DNA of 28,776 nt from CAZOVB01 sp964583095 (lineage in GTDB: Bacteria > Planctomycetota > Phycisphaerae > SM23-33). The DNA lies in contig CAZOVB010000059.1 of NCBI GenBank assembly GCA_964583095.1, forward strand, positions 1 through 28,776, written 5' to 3'. The notes below the pieces were generated by a model that was not told where the DNA came from, did no database searches, and worked only from the letters and a program-made list of their open reading frames with translations. This document shows positions 1 to 8,900 of this stretch, in pieces. A program made the translations under genes and the position numbers. Position 1 is the stretch's first letter. Each line of letters opens with the position of its first letter.

Positions 1-84
1 CCCTCGGACCCAGAGATGCATCGAGGACTCCGCATAAATCGCAAGTCCACATAAGCCGCCGATATCTCGCTGGTTACCGCCGAG

Positions 85-891
85 TTGATCTCCAATATCG
101 CCGGGTGGACCTCACCGGCCCTTACACCGGTCGGTGTTGCGATATCGGGCACAATCGTCGGCATCACGCTCCTGGGATACCATCGCAGTGCCGATCGGAT
201 CGAAAGCGAACTCCAGGATCTTCAGCAGCAGATGGCCCATCTTCGTGAAGAAGAGCGCAGAGGTCTGGCCAGGGAGGTCTATGAGTCCCTGCGGCGGAAT
301 CTGTCTCAGCTTCACCTGACGCTCCTGGGGGGAAGCCTGGAATCGGCCCAGTCGCAAAAGCAACACGACAATCGGTTGGCCCAGGCCATCCAGCAAAGTC
401 GCGAATTGACCGGCAAAATCCGCCGCATCTGCTATGGACTCTTCCCGCCAAGGCTCGAACAGGCCGGTCTCGCCGCGGCCATCGATCAGCTTGTCCAGCA
501 CTGGAGGCATGAGGGGATAGATGTGACTGTCTCCTTCGGCCCCGACATGATCGACTACCGATTCCCCCGGGCACTGGAATTCTTCCTGTACCGTTTCTGT
601 CAGCAGATTCTAAATGCAACCCTTTCCTCGGGCCGATCCGTTCCGCTGGAGGTTCTGCTGTCTCGGCGGTCCCAGTCGCTTCAGATCGAGTTCTTCGACA
701 GTCAGAGCGAATCGCGGCTACATAAGGTCCCCGATGCGCTTGCGGATCTCTGCAGGCAGATCGATCAGTTGGGAGGCACGATCGAAACCTTCCGCCGGGA
801 AGGAGGTACGGTTTTGCTGATCCACATTTCCCAGGATCAGGCCGCGATAAATCCGACGCTAGCTACTGCGTCAACGGACCGTGATCTTTGA
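85..891 (+). CDS. Membrane-anchored sensor histidine kinase-like protein, degenerate (probable pseudokinase)
   Basis: 268 residues from a TTG start. The frame has a stop at 52-54, so the start lies between 55 and here; an ATG at 232 is the alternative but would remove the membrane segment. One hydrophobic helix spans about residues 12-31. It is followed by a coiled coil (about 38-58) and a region that matches the dimerisation helix of NarL-type (HisKA_3) kinases, ending in the GLFPPRLEQAGLAAAI stretch typical of that family. Where the family has the phospho-accepting His (EL-H-D) this protein reads E-V-Y-E, with Tyr66. The C-terminal ATPase-like part keeps only a vague N-box (QQILNAT), and the DxGxG box is replaced by DSQSES. 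It therefore probably cannot autophosphorylate. It may be a degenerate signalling scaffold or the remnant of a kinase. No response regulator is adjacent. Its 3' end overlaps the convergent next gene by 29 bp. No Shine-Dalgarno sequence is evident. Confidence 0.7.
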   Translation: MISNIAGWTSPALTPVGVAISGTIVGITLLGYHRSADRIESELQDLQQQMAHLREEERRGLAREVYESLRRNLSQLHLTLLGGSLESAQSQKQHDNRLAQAIQQSRELTGKIRRICYGLFPPRLEQAGLAAAIDQLVQHWRHEGIDVTVSFGPDMIDYRFPRALEFFLYRFCQQILNATLSSGRSVPLEVLLSRRSQSLQIEFFDSQSESRLHKVPDALADLCRQIDQLGGTIETFRREGGTVLLIHISQDQAAINPTLATASTDRDL

Positions 892-1846
892 AGATTCGCG
901 ACTGCAGTTGCGGCAGGAACCGCGTGACGCTTGAGTCATCGTCCGGGTCGTTCTGGATGGCATTGAGGGTCATCCAGAGCTTCGCATCCAGATTGTCCAG
1001 ATAATGCAGGAAGAAGGCTTCGGGAATCATCGGCAGCTTCGGTGAGCCGTATTCGTGCTCGCCGTGGTGGGCGAGAATCAGATGCTGGAGCAGATCCAGA
1101 AGCCTCTGGGGGAAACCCTCGCCGGTTTCCTCGGCCACCTGCTGGGCCTTGGTCTGAATCCAGATGGTCGCCATGGTGATGTGTCCCACCAGCATGCCCC
1201 GGTCGGTGTAGTTGATGGAGGTGGAACTGGACAGCTCTGCCGTCTTGCCGATGTCGTGCAGGAAGACCCCCGCGTAGATCAGGTCGGCGTTCACGTCGGG
1301 GTAGAGGGGCAGCAGGACCTGGGCCGCTCGGGCGACATTGAGCGTGTGTTCCAGCAGTCCGCCCACGAACGGGTGGTGCATCTGCATGGCCGCCGGGCTG
1401 CGCTTGAAGCCGGCCACGAGATCCTGATCCTCCACGAATTTCTTGATTAGAAGCCTCAGGTGCTTGTCCTTGATGTTCCGCAGGACCTTGAGAAGCTCGG
1501 CCCACATCTTCTCGGTGTCCTGGCTGCTGGCGGCCAGGAAGTCCGCCAGATCCACCTTGTCGGAGGGGCAGGGCCTGCAGGCGTCGAGGATAATCTGCAA
1601 CCGGCCGCGATAGTCCTCGATGCGGCCTTTGACGTGCAGGAAGCCCTCGACGGGAATGGCCGCGTAGATGGACTCGGTCGCCTGCCACATCCTGCAGGAG
1701 ATATTCCCGGTCTTGTCCACCAGAGTCGCGCTGATGTACAGGTCCCCCTTCTTGGTCGTACGCAGGTCCTTGTCGCGGACGAGGAACACCTGGTCGACCG
1801 TCTGGCCGGACACGAACTGGTCGATGAAGCGTTTGGAATCATTCAT
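863..1846 (-). CDS. OB-fold/HD-domain 3'-5' exoribonuclease, YhaM-like
   Basis: 327 residues from the ATG at 1846; a longer open frame reaches 1966 but its extra 40 residues look non-coding and cover the promoters. The N-terminal part (about residues 10-95) is an OB-fold nucleic-acid-binding domain (VDKTGNISCRMW, VEGFLHVKGRIEDYRGR). The C-terminal HD domain has His167 (LLEH), His197-Asp198 (FLHDIGK), His260/His261 (LAHHGEHEYGS) and Asp284/Asp287 as likely metal ligands. This OB plus HD order is that of Bacillus YhaM, a 3'-5' exonuclease acting on RNA and DNA in the cytoplasm, and the length is close to that family (about 310). It is divergent from proS across 146 bp. There is no good Shine-Dalgarno: a -10 hexamer lies 8-13 bases upstream of the ATG, suggesting a leaderless mRNA. 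The exact substrate is inferred from the family. Confidence 0.88.
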   Translation of the reverse strand: MNDSKRFIDQFVSGQTVDQVFLVRDKDLRTTKKGDLYISATLVDKTGNISCRMWQATESIYAAIPVEGFLHVKGRIEDYRGRLQIILDACRPCPSDKVDLADFLAASSQDTEKMWAELLKVLRNIKDKHLRLLIKKFVEDQDLVAGFKRSPAAMQMHHPFVGGLLEHTLNVARAAQVLLPLYPDVNADLIYAGVFLHDIGKTAELSSSTSINYTDRGMLVGHITMATIWIQTKAQQVAEETGEGFPQRLLDLLQHLILAHHGEHEYGSPKLPMIPEAFFLHYLDNLDAKLWMTLNAIQNDPDDDSSVTRFLPQLQSRIFKDHGPLTQ

Positions 1847-1853
1847 GGGCACG

Positions 1854-1882
1854 ATTGTACTCCAGACCCGGCGGCATTGAAA
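1854..1882 (-). promoter_or_regulatory. Candidate promoter for the YhaM-like gene, leaderless geometry
   Basis: On the minus strand, TACAAT (1859-1854, 5 of 6 to the sigma-70 -10) is preceded by a 17-base spacer and TTTCAA (1882-1877, 3 of 6 to the -35). Transcription would begin at about 1847, essentially at the ATG at 1846. The -35 hexamer is the same six base pairs used by the opposite proS promoter. Inferred from sequence only. Confidence 0.5.
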
Positions 1883-1905
1883 ACCCTGTCTGTCCCGGAT
1901 ATAAA
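1877..1905 (+). promoter_or_regulatory. Sigma-70-type promoter of proS
   Basis: TTGAAA (1877-1882), a spacer of exactly 17 bases, then TATAAA (1900-1905): five of six matches in each hexamer. The predicted start is near 1912, giving a leader of about 80 nt before the proS ATG. I see no T-box specifier or antiterminator features in that leader. Confidence 0.7.
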
Positions 1906-1992
1906 CGCCCCAGTCCCGATTGGCAAGAGTCACCCGGTCGTCCCGTGCCTTCGGGCCGGGCCACAAGAATCCTCGAAGGAACCTTTTCCAAC

Positions 1993-3816
1993 ATGCGATA
2001 CAGCCAGCTATTGATTCCCACCGTCAAGGAAACGCCCGCCGAGGCGGAGATTCCCTCCCATCGCCTGATGATCCGGGCCGGCTTCATCCGAAAGGTCGCC
2101 AGCGGGACCTACACGTACCTGCCCCTGGGATGGCGATCCCTGCTGAAGATCATGAACATCGTCCGGCAGGAAATGGACGCTGCCGGCGCCCAGGAAATTT
2201 CCATGCCCATTCTTCAGCCCATGGAACTGTGGCAGCGGACCGGGCGGGATGTCGTCTTCCAGGACATCATGTGCAAGTTCACCGACCGCCACGGGCGGGA
2301 GAATGTCCTGGCCCCGACGGCCGAGGAAGTCGTTACCGCCCTGACCGCAGCCGAGATCAAGAGCTACAAGCAGTTGCCGGTCAACCTCTACCAGATCAAC
2401 ACGAAGTTCCGGGACGAATTCCGCCCTCGCTTCGGCGTGCTGCGAAGCCGCGAATTCATCATGAAGGACGCCTACAGCTTCGACGCTTCCGTGGAGGGGC
2501 TGGATGAATCCTATCGGAAGATGTTCGACGCCTACTGCCGCATCTTCCATCGCTGCGGGCTGGAGTACGTCACCGTCGAGGCCGACTCGGGAGGCATGGG
2601 CGGCACGGACACCGAGGAGTTCATGATTCCCTGCGCAGCGGGGGAGGATGTCCTTCTTTCCAGCGACAAGGGCAACTACGCCGCCAACGTGGAAAAGGCC
2701 GAAACAGGCACCAGGCCCCATGACCTTTCCGGCGAGCCCACCGGAGAGCTCGACACCGTAGAGACCCCCGAGTGTCGGACGATCGAGGAAGTATCCGCCT
2801 TCTTCAAGAAGCATCTCAAGACCAGGCTAAAGAGCCGGAATCTGCTCAAGACCCTCGTGCTCAAAGCGACCTTCCAGGAAGAGAAACCCGAGAACTTCGA
2901 CTGGATCATCGCGGTGGTGCGCGGGGATCACGAACTCAACGAGATGAAGCTCCTCTCACGATGCCGGGAGCGGTTCGACTCCCTGGTCTCGGTCGAGATG
3001 GCCGACCCGGCCGAAGCTGCTCAGGCGGGGATGCCCATCGGGTTTGTCGGGCCACACGCGGTGGTTCAGACGTGCAAGAGCATCCTGGTCGTGGACCCCG
3101 ACGCCGCCCAGGGGGGCTTCTGGGTCAGCGGAGCCAACCAAAACGACAAGCATGTGCGACATTTCAACTGGAAGCGCGACGTGCTGGAGCCGCTGGGAGA
3201 GGCTTCGGAGTTCCGTCTCTACGTCGAGGATATCCGCAATGCCGTTGAGGGCGATCCCTCACCCCGCGAGGACGACGGTGTGCTGAGGGAGTCCCAGGGC
3301 ATCGAGGTCGGTCACGTATTCAAGCTCGGTACCAAATACTCCAGGATCCTCGGGGCCAACTTCCTGGACGAAGACGGAATCGAACAGCCTTGCATCATGG
3401 GCTGCTACGGGATCGGGGTCAACCGCATCCTGGCCGCCGCGATCGAGCTGTACCACGACGAGAACGGCTGCGTCCTGCCGGTGAACATCGCCCCGTTCGA
3501 GGTCCTCGTGGTCCAGGTCAACAACGACAGCGAGGAAGTCAGCCGACGGTCCAGGGAGCTCTACGACGGCCTGAAGGAAAACGGCGTGGACGTCCTGCTG
3601 GACGATAGGGACGCCAGGCCCGGCGTGAAGTTCAAGGACGCCGATCTGCTGGGCATTCCCCTGCGGGTGGTGGTGGGAGACCGCGGCCTGAAGGAGGGCA
3701 ATGTCGAAATCAAGAAGCGCACGGACGACAAGCCCTCTCTGGTAAACGTGGACCAGGCCCTGGAAAAGGCCCTGGAAGTTCTCAGCCGGCTCAAGGCGGA
3801 GGCGGAGAACCGGTAG
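1993..3816 (+). CDS. proS: Prolyl-tRNA synthetase, bacterial type with editing domain
   Basis: 607 residues; charges tRNA-Pro with proline in the cytoplasm. The start is the ATG at 1993, preceded by a GAAGGA Shine-Dalgarno and followed by the typical MRYSQLLIPTVKETP N-terminus. An in-frame TTG at 1855 would add a non-homologous extension across the promoter. Class II motifs are visible: the motif 2 region contains FRDEFRPRFGVLRSREFIMK (about residues 137-156), and motif 3 is GCYGIGVNRILAAAIE (about 473-488). Between them sits the long YbaK-like insertion (about 230-400) that hydrolyses mischarged Ala-tRNA-Pro, which marks the bacterial rather than the eukaryote-like form. The C-terminal anticodon-binding domain occupies about 505-607. 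Length is slightly above E. coli ProS (572). The stop codon is three bases before the acyltransferase gene, so the two are probably co-transcribed. Confidence 0.97.
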   Translation: MRYSQLLIPTVKETPAEAEIPSHRLMIRAGFIRKVASGTYTYLPLGWRSLLKIMNIVRQEMDAAGAQEISMPILQPMELWQRTGRDVVFQDIMCKFTDRHGRENVLAPTAEEVVTALTAAEIKSYKQLPVNLYQINTKFRDEFRPRFGVLRSREFIMKDAYSFDASVEGLDESYRKMFDAYCRIFHRCGLEYVTVEADSGGMGGTDTEEFMIPCAAGEDVLLSSDKGNYAANVEKAETGTRPHDLSGEPTGELDTVETPECRTIEEVSAFFKKHLKTRLKSRNLLKTLVLKATFQEEKPENFDWIIAVVRGDHELNEMKLLSRCRERFDSLVSVEMADPAEAAQAGMPIGFVGPHAVVQTCKSILVVDPDAAQGGFWVSGANQNDKHVRHFNWKRDVLEPLGEASEFRLYVEDIRNAVEGDPSPREDDGVLRESQGIEVGHVFKLGTKYSRILGANFLDEDGIEQPCIMGCYGIGVNRILAAAIELYHDENGCVLPVNIAPFEVLVVQVNNDSEEVSRRSRELYDGLKENGVDVLLDDRDARPGVKFKDADLLGIPLRVVVGDRGLKEGNVEIKKRTDDKPSLVNVDQALEKALEVLSRLKAEAENR

Positions 3817-3819
3817 CAG

Positions 3820-4773
3820 ATGCCCAAGCGCAAGAACAAGCGTCCCAAGGGACGAGGGCTTTCGGGTTGGCTTTCCTGGATGGCCCTTCGGTTTCTCACA
3901 GCCATCCTGCATATGTTCCCCGTCCAGTGGAGCTACGTGACCTGCCGGGTCATCGGGGACCTGCTTTTCAAGTTCGACGCCCGCCACCGCCACCGGGCCT
4001 GCGAGCATTTGCGCCTGAGCTTCCCGGACTGGTCCCAGCGGAAGATTCAGCGTGTCGCACGCCACTCGATGCGAAACATGGTCTACCTGGGCCTGGAGGT
4101 CCTTTTTACGCCGCGCCTGATCACCCAGAACCGCTGGCAGAAGTATGTCACCTTCGAGCGGATGGAAGACGCCATGCGCCTTCTGCTCCAACGCAAGACG
4201 GCCGTGCTCTCCCTGACCGGGCACTTCGGAAATTGGGAGGTCCTGGGCTACACCCTGGCCACACTGGGCTTCCCAACGGTCTCCATCGCCCGAAGGCTGG
4301 ACAATCCGCGCCTGGACGCAATGGTTTTGGGGGTCCGGGAGAAGACAGGCCAGCGGATTATCGACAAGAAAGGCGCTACCGAGCAGATGGAGCAGCTCAT
4401 CGCCGATCACGAGACCATCGGTTTCATCGCCGACCAGGACGCGGGGCGAAAGGGGCTGTTTGTGGACTTTTTCGGTCGAAAGGCCAGCGCCTACAAGACG
4501 ATCGCCCTGCTGGCCATCCGGTACGATCTGCCGATCGTCTGCGGCTATGCCAAGCGGGACGGCGACCGGTACCATTTTCACATTGGCTGCGAGCGGGTCC
4601 TGATGCCCGATCAGTGGAAACAGCAGGACGATCCACTGCGATGGATCACCCAGCAGTACACGTCCTCGCTGGAGGCCATGATCCGCGAAGCCCCCGAGCA
4701 GTACCTCTGGGTGCACCGCCGCTGGAAGCACAGGCCCAAGGGTGAGCCGCAACCCGGCGACGGGATCGCGTAA
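3820..4773 (+). CDS. LpxL/HtrB-family lysophospholipid or lipid A acyltransferase
   Basis: 317 residues. The family transfers acyl chains at the inner face of the cytoplasmic membrane, for example onto the lipid A precursor. The HX4E catalytic motif is clear: TGHFGNWE, with His135 and Glu140. A second conserved block, IADQDAGRKGLFVDFFGRKA (about residues 205-224), is also typical, as is the late YLWVHRRWK. The N-terminus is basic then hydrophobic (GWLSWMALRFLTAILHMFPVQW), consistent with membrane attachment. Length is near the usual 300. The ATG is only three bases after the proS stop, and its Shine-Dalgarno (GGAG) lies inside the end of proS, so translation is probably coupled. Whether the acceptor is lipid A or another lipid cannot be told from the sequence; no other lpx gene is nearby. 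Confidence 0.9.
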   Translation: MPKRKNKRPKGRGLSGWLSWMALRFLTAILHMFPVQWSYVTCRVIGDLLFKFDARHRHRACEHLRLSFPDWSQRKIQRVARHSMRNMVYLGLEVLFTPRLITQNRWQKYVTFERMEDAMRLLLQRKTAVLSLTGHFGNWEVLGYTLATLGFPTVSIARRLDNPRLDAMVLGVREKTGQRIIDKKGATEQMEQLIADHETIGFIADQDAGRKGLFVDFFGRKASAYKTIALLAIRYDLPIVCGYAKRDGDRYHFHIGCERVLMPDQWKQQDDPLRWITQQYTSSLEAMIREAPEQYLWVHRRWKHRPKGEPQPGDGIA

Positions 4774-4797
4774 AACGATTCAGGCGGGGCATGCGCA

Positions 4798-5856
4798 TCA
4801 CCAGCTCTTCATGAAATTCAGGCCCATGGTTCCGTCGGGGCTGGCGTAGGGGATGACCTGCCAGTCGTTGGTGCGGTCCTGGTGGTTCTGAGCGACGATG
4901 TGGCCGATGACGGCTCCGAGGATCGCACCGGAAATCACGTCGTTGAAGTCGTGGTTCCTCGCGTCGATCCTTTCGTAGCCCACAAACGCGGCAAAGGCAT
5001 AGAGGGGCAGGCCCACGGCCGGGCCGTAGGATTCGTACATCACGGCTGCAAAGCAGAAACTCGAGGATGTATGCCCGCTGGGCCAGCCGTACTCGTCGCC
5101 GTTGGGGCTCTCGGTCCGTGCCGCGGCTTTGAGCCCCAGCGTCAGCAGCCCGTTGATCGACAGGGCCGATAACATCATCTTCCCCTGTGCGTACGTCTGG
5201 TCGTGCTCATAGGCCATCCCCCCGAGGTACATCGCGCCGGCAATGGCAAAATGCATCCCCGGGTTGCCACCGACATCCCCGACGGAATCCCAGAAGGTGT
5301 TGAGTTGGCTGGAGTTCTTGGTGAAGTGTTCCTCCACCTGGTCGTTGCCGCGGTTGCCGCTGAGGGCGATTCCTGTAATCCCCGCTGCGGCAAAGCCGAT
5401 CCAGGCGGCTTCGTTGGTTGCAACCGCCTTGGTGTCATCCCAGACGATAGGCAGGAACTCCTTGGCGTCGCGTCCGAGGCTGTGCCAGAAATCCCCGGGA
5501 TAGGCCGGCCCGGGCCTCTTGGACCAGTGGGCGTAGGGCTTGGAGGTCTCGGCAGAACGCTCCGTATCTTTGCCGCCGGAAGCCTGATCGGCATCCGGGC
5601 TGTCCTGGCCGGTCATGCAGAAAAGGAGATTGGCCCGGGTGTCGGTGGTTGCGAATCTTTCCACCTGATCGGCTTCCACCAGTCCGGCTGAGGATTCAGG
5701 CCTGACCGAAGCGATCACAGGCGGTTGTGCAGAGGCAGTCTGCATTGGCCGGCGTCCAAGAATCATCGAGACTGCGTCGCTGTCACTGGAGCTGTTGCAG
5801 CAGCCTCCAACGGCCAGTACGAGCAAACACGGCAGGGCGATCCACATTCGAGACAT
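4798..5856 (-). CDS. PAP2-family phosphatase lipoprotein
   Basis: 352 residues, starting at an ATG with an AAGGA Shine-Dalgarno. The N-terminus is a lipoprotein signal (LPCLLVLAVGGC, modified Cys about residue 19), so it is probably membrane-tethered and extracytoplasmic. Residues 20-120 look like a disordered linker. The C-terminal half is a PAP2 (type 2 phosphatidic acid phosphatase) domain. It has PSGH at 259-262 and an R-x5-H-x3-D motif at Arg296, His302 and Asp306; the upstream K-x6-RP motif is only loosely present (KAAARTESP). Members hydrolyse lipid phosphates or pyrophosphates such as phosphatidate or undecaprenyl diphosphate; the substrate here is unknown. It is convergent with the acyltransferase gene (24 bp apart) and downstream of the large helicase gene on the same strand, 70 bp away. 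Confidence 0.87.
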   Translation of the reverse strand: MSRMWIALPCLLVLAVGGCCNSSSDSDAVSMILGRRPMQTASAQPPVIASVRPESSAGLVEADQVERFATTDTRANLLFCMTGQDSPDADQASGGKDTERSAETSKPYAHWSKRPGPAYPGDFWHSLGRDAKEFLPIVWDDTKAVATNEAAWIGFAAAGITGIALSGNRGNDQVEEHFTKNSSQLNTFWDSVGDVGGNPGMHFAIAGAMYLGGMAYEHDQTYAQGKMMLSALSINGLLTLGLKAAARTESPNGDEYGWPSGHTSSSFCFAAVMYESYGPAVGLPLYAFAAFVGYERIDARNHDFNDVISGAILGAVIGHIVAQNHQDRTNDWQVIPYASPDGTMGLNFMKSW

Positions 5857-5926
5857 GTCGGTTTCCTTTCCCAGAGGTTTTCCAGAGCATACACGCCCCG
5901 GCGTCTCTCAGGCAAGGCAGAGCTTT

Positions 5927-8900
5927 CTACTGCGGAGTTTCCGCAGCGAGGAGCCCTTCGTCCTGCTGGATAATTCTTCCTGCCCGGATTTCCGCCTCGA
6001 CGGTTTCCTCGACCTTCCGGGCGATCCGTTTGCCGGTGGAAGCAAATCCCAGAAGGTAGGCGGTCTGGGAGGCCAGGTCTTCCCGGGTCATGCCGAACTG
6101 GGCCTGGAGCAGTGCGCGAGCGCCGGCGGCAATTTCTTCCCTGCAGATCAGGTCGGCATCTCGGAGACGTTCCTCGTCGCGCCGCCGGGCAGTGGGCTCG
6201 GTCATATCCGCCGGCCAATAGAAATTCCCCCGGGCCTGGATCTTCTCGTTGCCCAGCAGGATCTGGATGGAGCGGTCCACGCGGTCGCGAAGTCGCGCTC
6301 CGGCCCGGCTGATTCCCCAGGCCGCCGCCATTCTCCGGGCGAGTTCATCGCGGTGTATGGGGCCTTCGACGGCCACAATCTCCGAAACGACCCGCGCCAG
6401 ATCCTTTACCGAAACGGTGTAGAAGGTTTCCGGCTCGCGGGGTTGGTCTATTCCGTACATGACATAGGCGTGGGAGAGTTCCTGCCCGCCGGCAACTTCC
6501 ACCGGCGGGGCCGGGGCCGGCGCCGAGGCGGAAAGCTGGGGCCTGAGCTGGCCTCGCCGGGCCTTGTCCACCGAGGCCAGAAGCTTACCGAGGTGCGATT
6601 CGGGCCGATGGAACCAGTCGACCGACCAGACGCGAGCGATCCTCCAGCCGAGTTGTTCGAGCACCTGGAGCCGCAGGCGATCGCGGTCGCGGGCATCGGG
6701 TTCCTGTCGGTAGCCGGGCCCGTCGCATTCGATGCCCAGCAGGTAGCGGCCCGGCCTGTCTTCGTCCCGGATGGCCAGGTCCAGGTAGAAGGGCCCGGGC
6801 CCCACCTTGCAGGCCACGTCCAAGCCCTTTTCGTCCAGGGCGTTGAAGACCGCCTGCGAGAGGTCCTCGCCCTGAATATCCGGGCTGGAAGGAGCGACCT
6901 GCTCCCGGCCCATCGCGAATCCAAGATAACGGTGCAGGGCATGAACGCCCCGGGCCTGGGTGGCCGAGAGGTCGAAGTCTTCCGGCGCAATGGAGGTAAA
7001 GACCACGCAGCGTCTCCGTGCCCGTGTGACCAGGACATTGAGTCTTCGCCAGCCGCCTTCCTGGTTCAGCGGGCCGAAGTTCATACTGAGTCTCTCCTCC
7101 GGCTGACTTTTGCCGTAGCCGACCGAGAGGAAGATCACGTCTCTCTCATCGCCCTGGATGGTTTCGAGATTCTTGACGAAGAACGGCTCGGACCTTTCGG
7201 GCGAGAAGAATTCTTCGGCCGAATCGTCCTGCCTGCGAAGGACTTCCACCGCGTCGAGGATGGCCTGTTGCTGGCGCCGGCCAAATGCTCCGACTCCCAG
7301 GCTCAGTTCCGGGTTCCGGCGTGCGTGTTCGAAGACGGCCCTTGCGATCCGGCGCGCCTGTGCGGGGTTGGTCTGACTGCGCCCCCGATCGTACAGATCG
7401 TCGGGCTCATAGACGGCTTTGAGACCCAGCGTTTCTTCCCGGCCGGTGGCAGGGAATACCACCAGCCTCTCGTCGTAGAACTCCCGGTTGCTGAATGCAA
7501 TGAGCGACTCGTGGCGACTGCGGTAATGCCACCCCAGCCGCAGCCTTGGAAGCACCACCTCGCCGCGGTCCAGGATGCTCTCCATGTCCGCCAGGCCGAT
7601 AGCGCCGGTCGGATCCGAAGCTTCCCCCGCCATCGAATTGAAGAACGTCGTGGGCGGGAGCTGCTGGGAATCTCCCACGAGTATGAGCTGTCGGCCCCTG
7701 GCGATGGCCCCGAGTGCGTCGGCCGGCTCGACCTGGCTGGCTTCATCGAAGATCACCAGGTCGAATCTGGCCCCGGTTGGGTCGAGGTACTCCGAGACCG
7801 AAAGCGGGCTCATCATGAAGCACGGCTTGATTGTCTGGACGGCCTCTTTTGCATCGGCCAGCAGCGAACGGATCGATCGTCCGCCGCGCTTTCGTCGGAT
7901 TTCCCCCAGAAGGATTCCCAATTGGGAGGAAGGGGCGGCGCGGCCATCGCTGTCGGGTCGCTGGGCCGAGAGCATCGCCCGCAGGCGCCCGGGGGTATCC
8001 GCGATCCACTGGCGGTCGAGCCGGGCGAATCGCATCCGGTCGGCCTGGTGGCTTTGGGAGTTGAACCTGGCCAGGGGCTCTCTCTGGGCAAGGGCTTCCT
8101 GGGCGAGTTGCCGGTGGAACTCCTTTTCCAGGCTCAGCCAGAGCAATTCGGGCTCAATCTCTTCCTGAAGCGCCTTCCGGATGAAATCCGACAGCGGACC
8201 TGTCCGGAGCCCCTGGAACCCGCGATGAAACTGGACCCAGTCGTAAAGGGTATCCGGGTTGCGGGCCATTTCCTCCAGGCGCTCGACGATCCCGGCCGGA
8301 TCGGCAAGATCCGGATCTGCCTGGCCGATCCAACTCTGCATGTCCAGCAGAAGGTCTTCTTTGAGCCTGGCCAGGGCTTCGTCCCACGCGGCCAGGCACG
8401 AGTCCAACTGTTCAAGTGATTGCTCCAGGGGCATTGTATCCCCCTGGCCTGAGCAGAGGTCAATGACCGCCGGGCCAAGCGTGCCATCGGCCAGCAGGGG
8501 GCGGATCTCTCCGAGCCACTCGGCCAGGGCCAGCAAGTGCTCCAGGTCCCTTTCCGGAGCAGAGAAGGCCTCGGCGAAGAGGCTCAGGCCCAGTTGGCCC
8601 TGGGCGTCGATCTGGTCCACCAGATCCGCGCGCTGCTGGAGTTGCTTGAGGTCGGTTATCTGCTCGGCCAGGTCCGGCTGATGGTTCTCGCGTCGGATCT
8701 GCCTGAGGAGTTTTCGGTCCGACCACCAGGACGGGCGGAGCCATCGCAGCGGCGAAGCCCAGAAGTTCCTGGCCCGTGCATGCATCTGCGCCCAGTCGGC
8801 TGCATCGAGCCGATCCGGGTGATACCGCTGCAGGGTCCAGGCGTCGAGCGTTTGCAGGTTGCGGATCGGCTCCACCAGGGCCAAGGCCCCTGGGCCCGGG

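Noticed and set aside
1906..1992. T-box leader upstream of proS
   Set aside because: The leader is only about 80 nt, with no T-box sequence or antiterminator.
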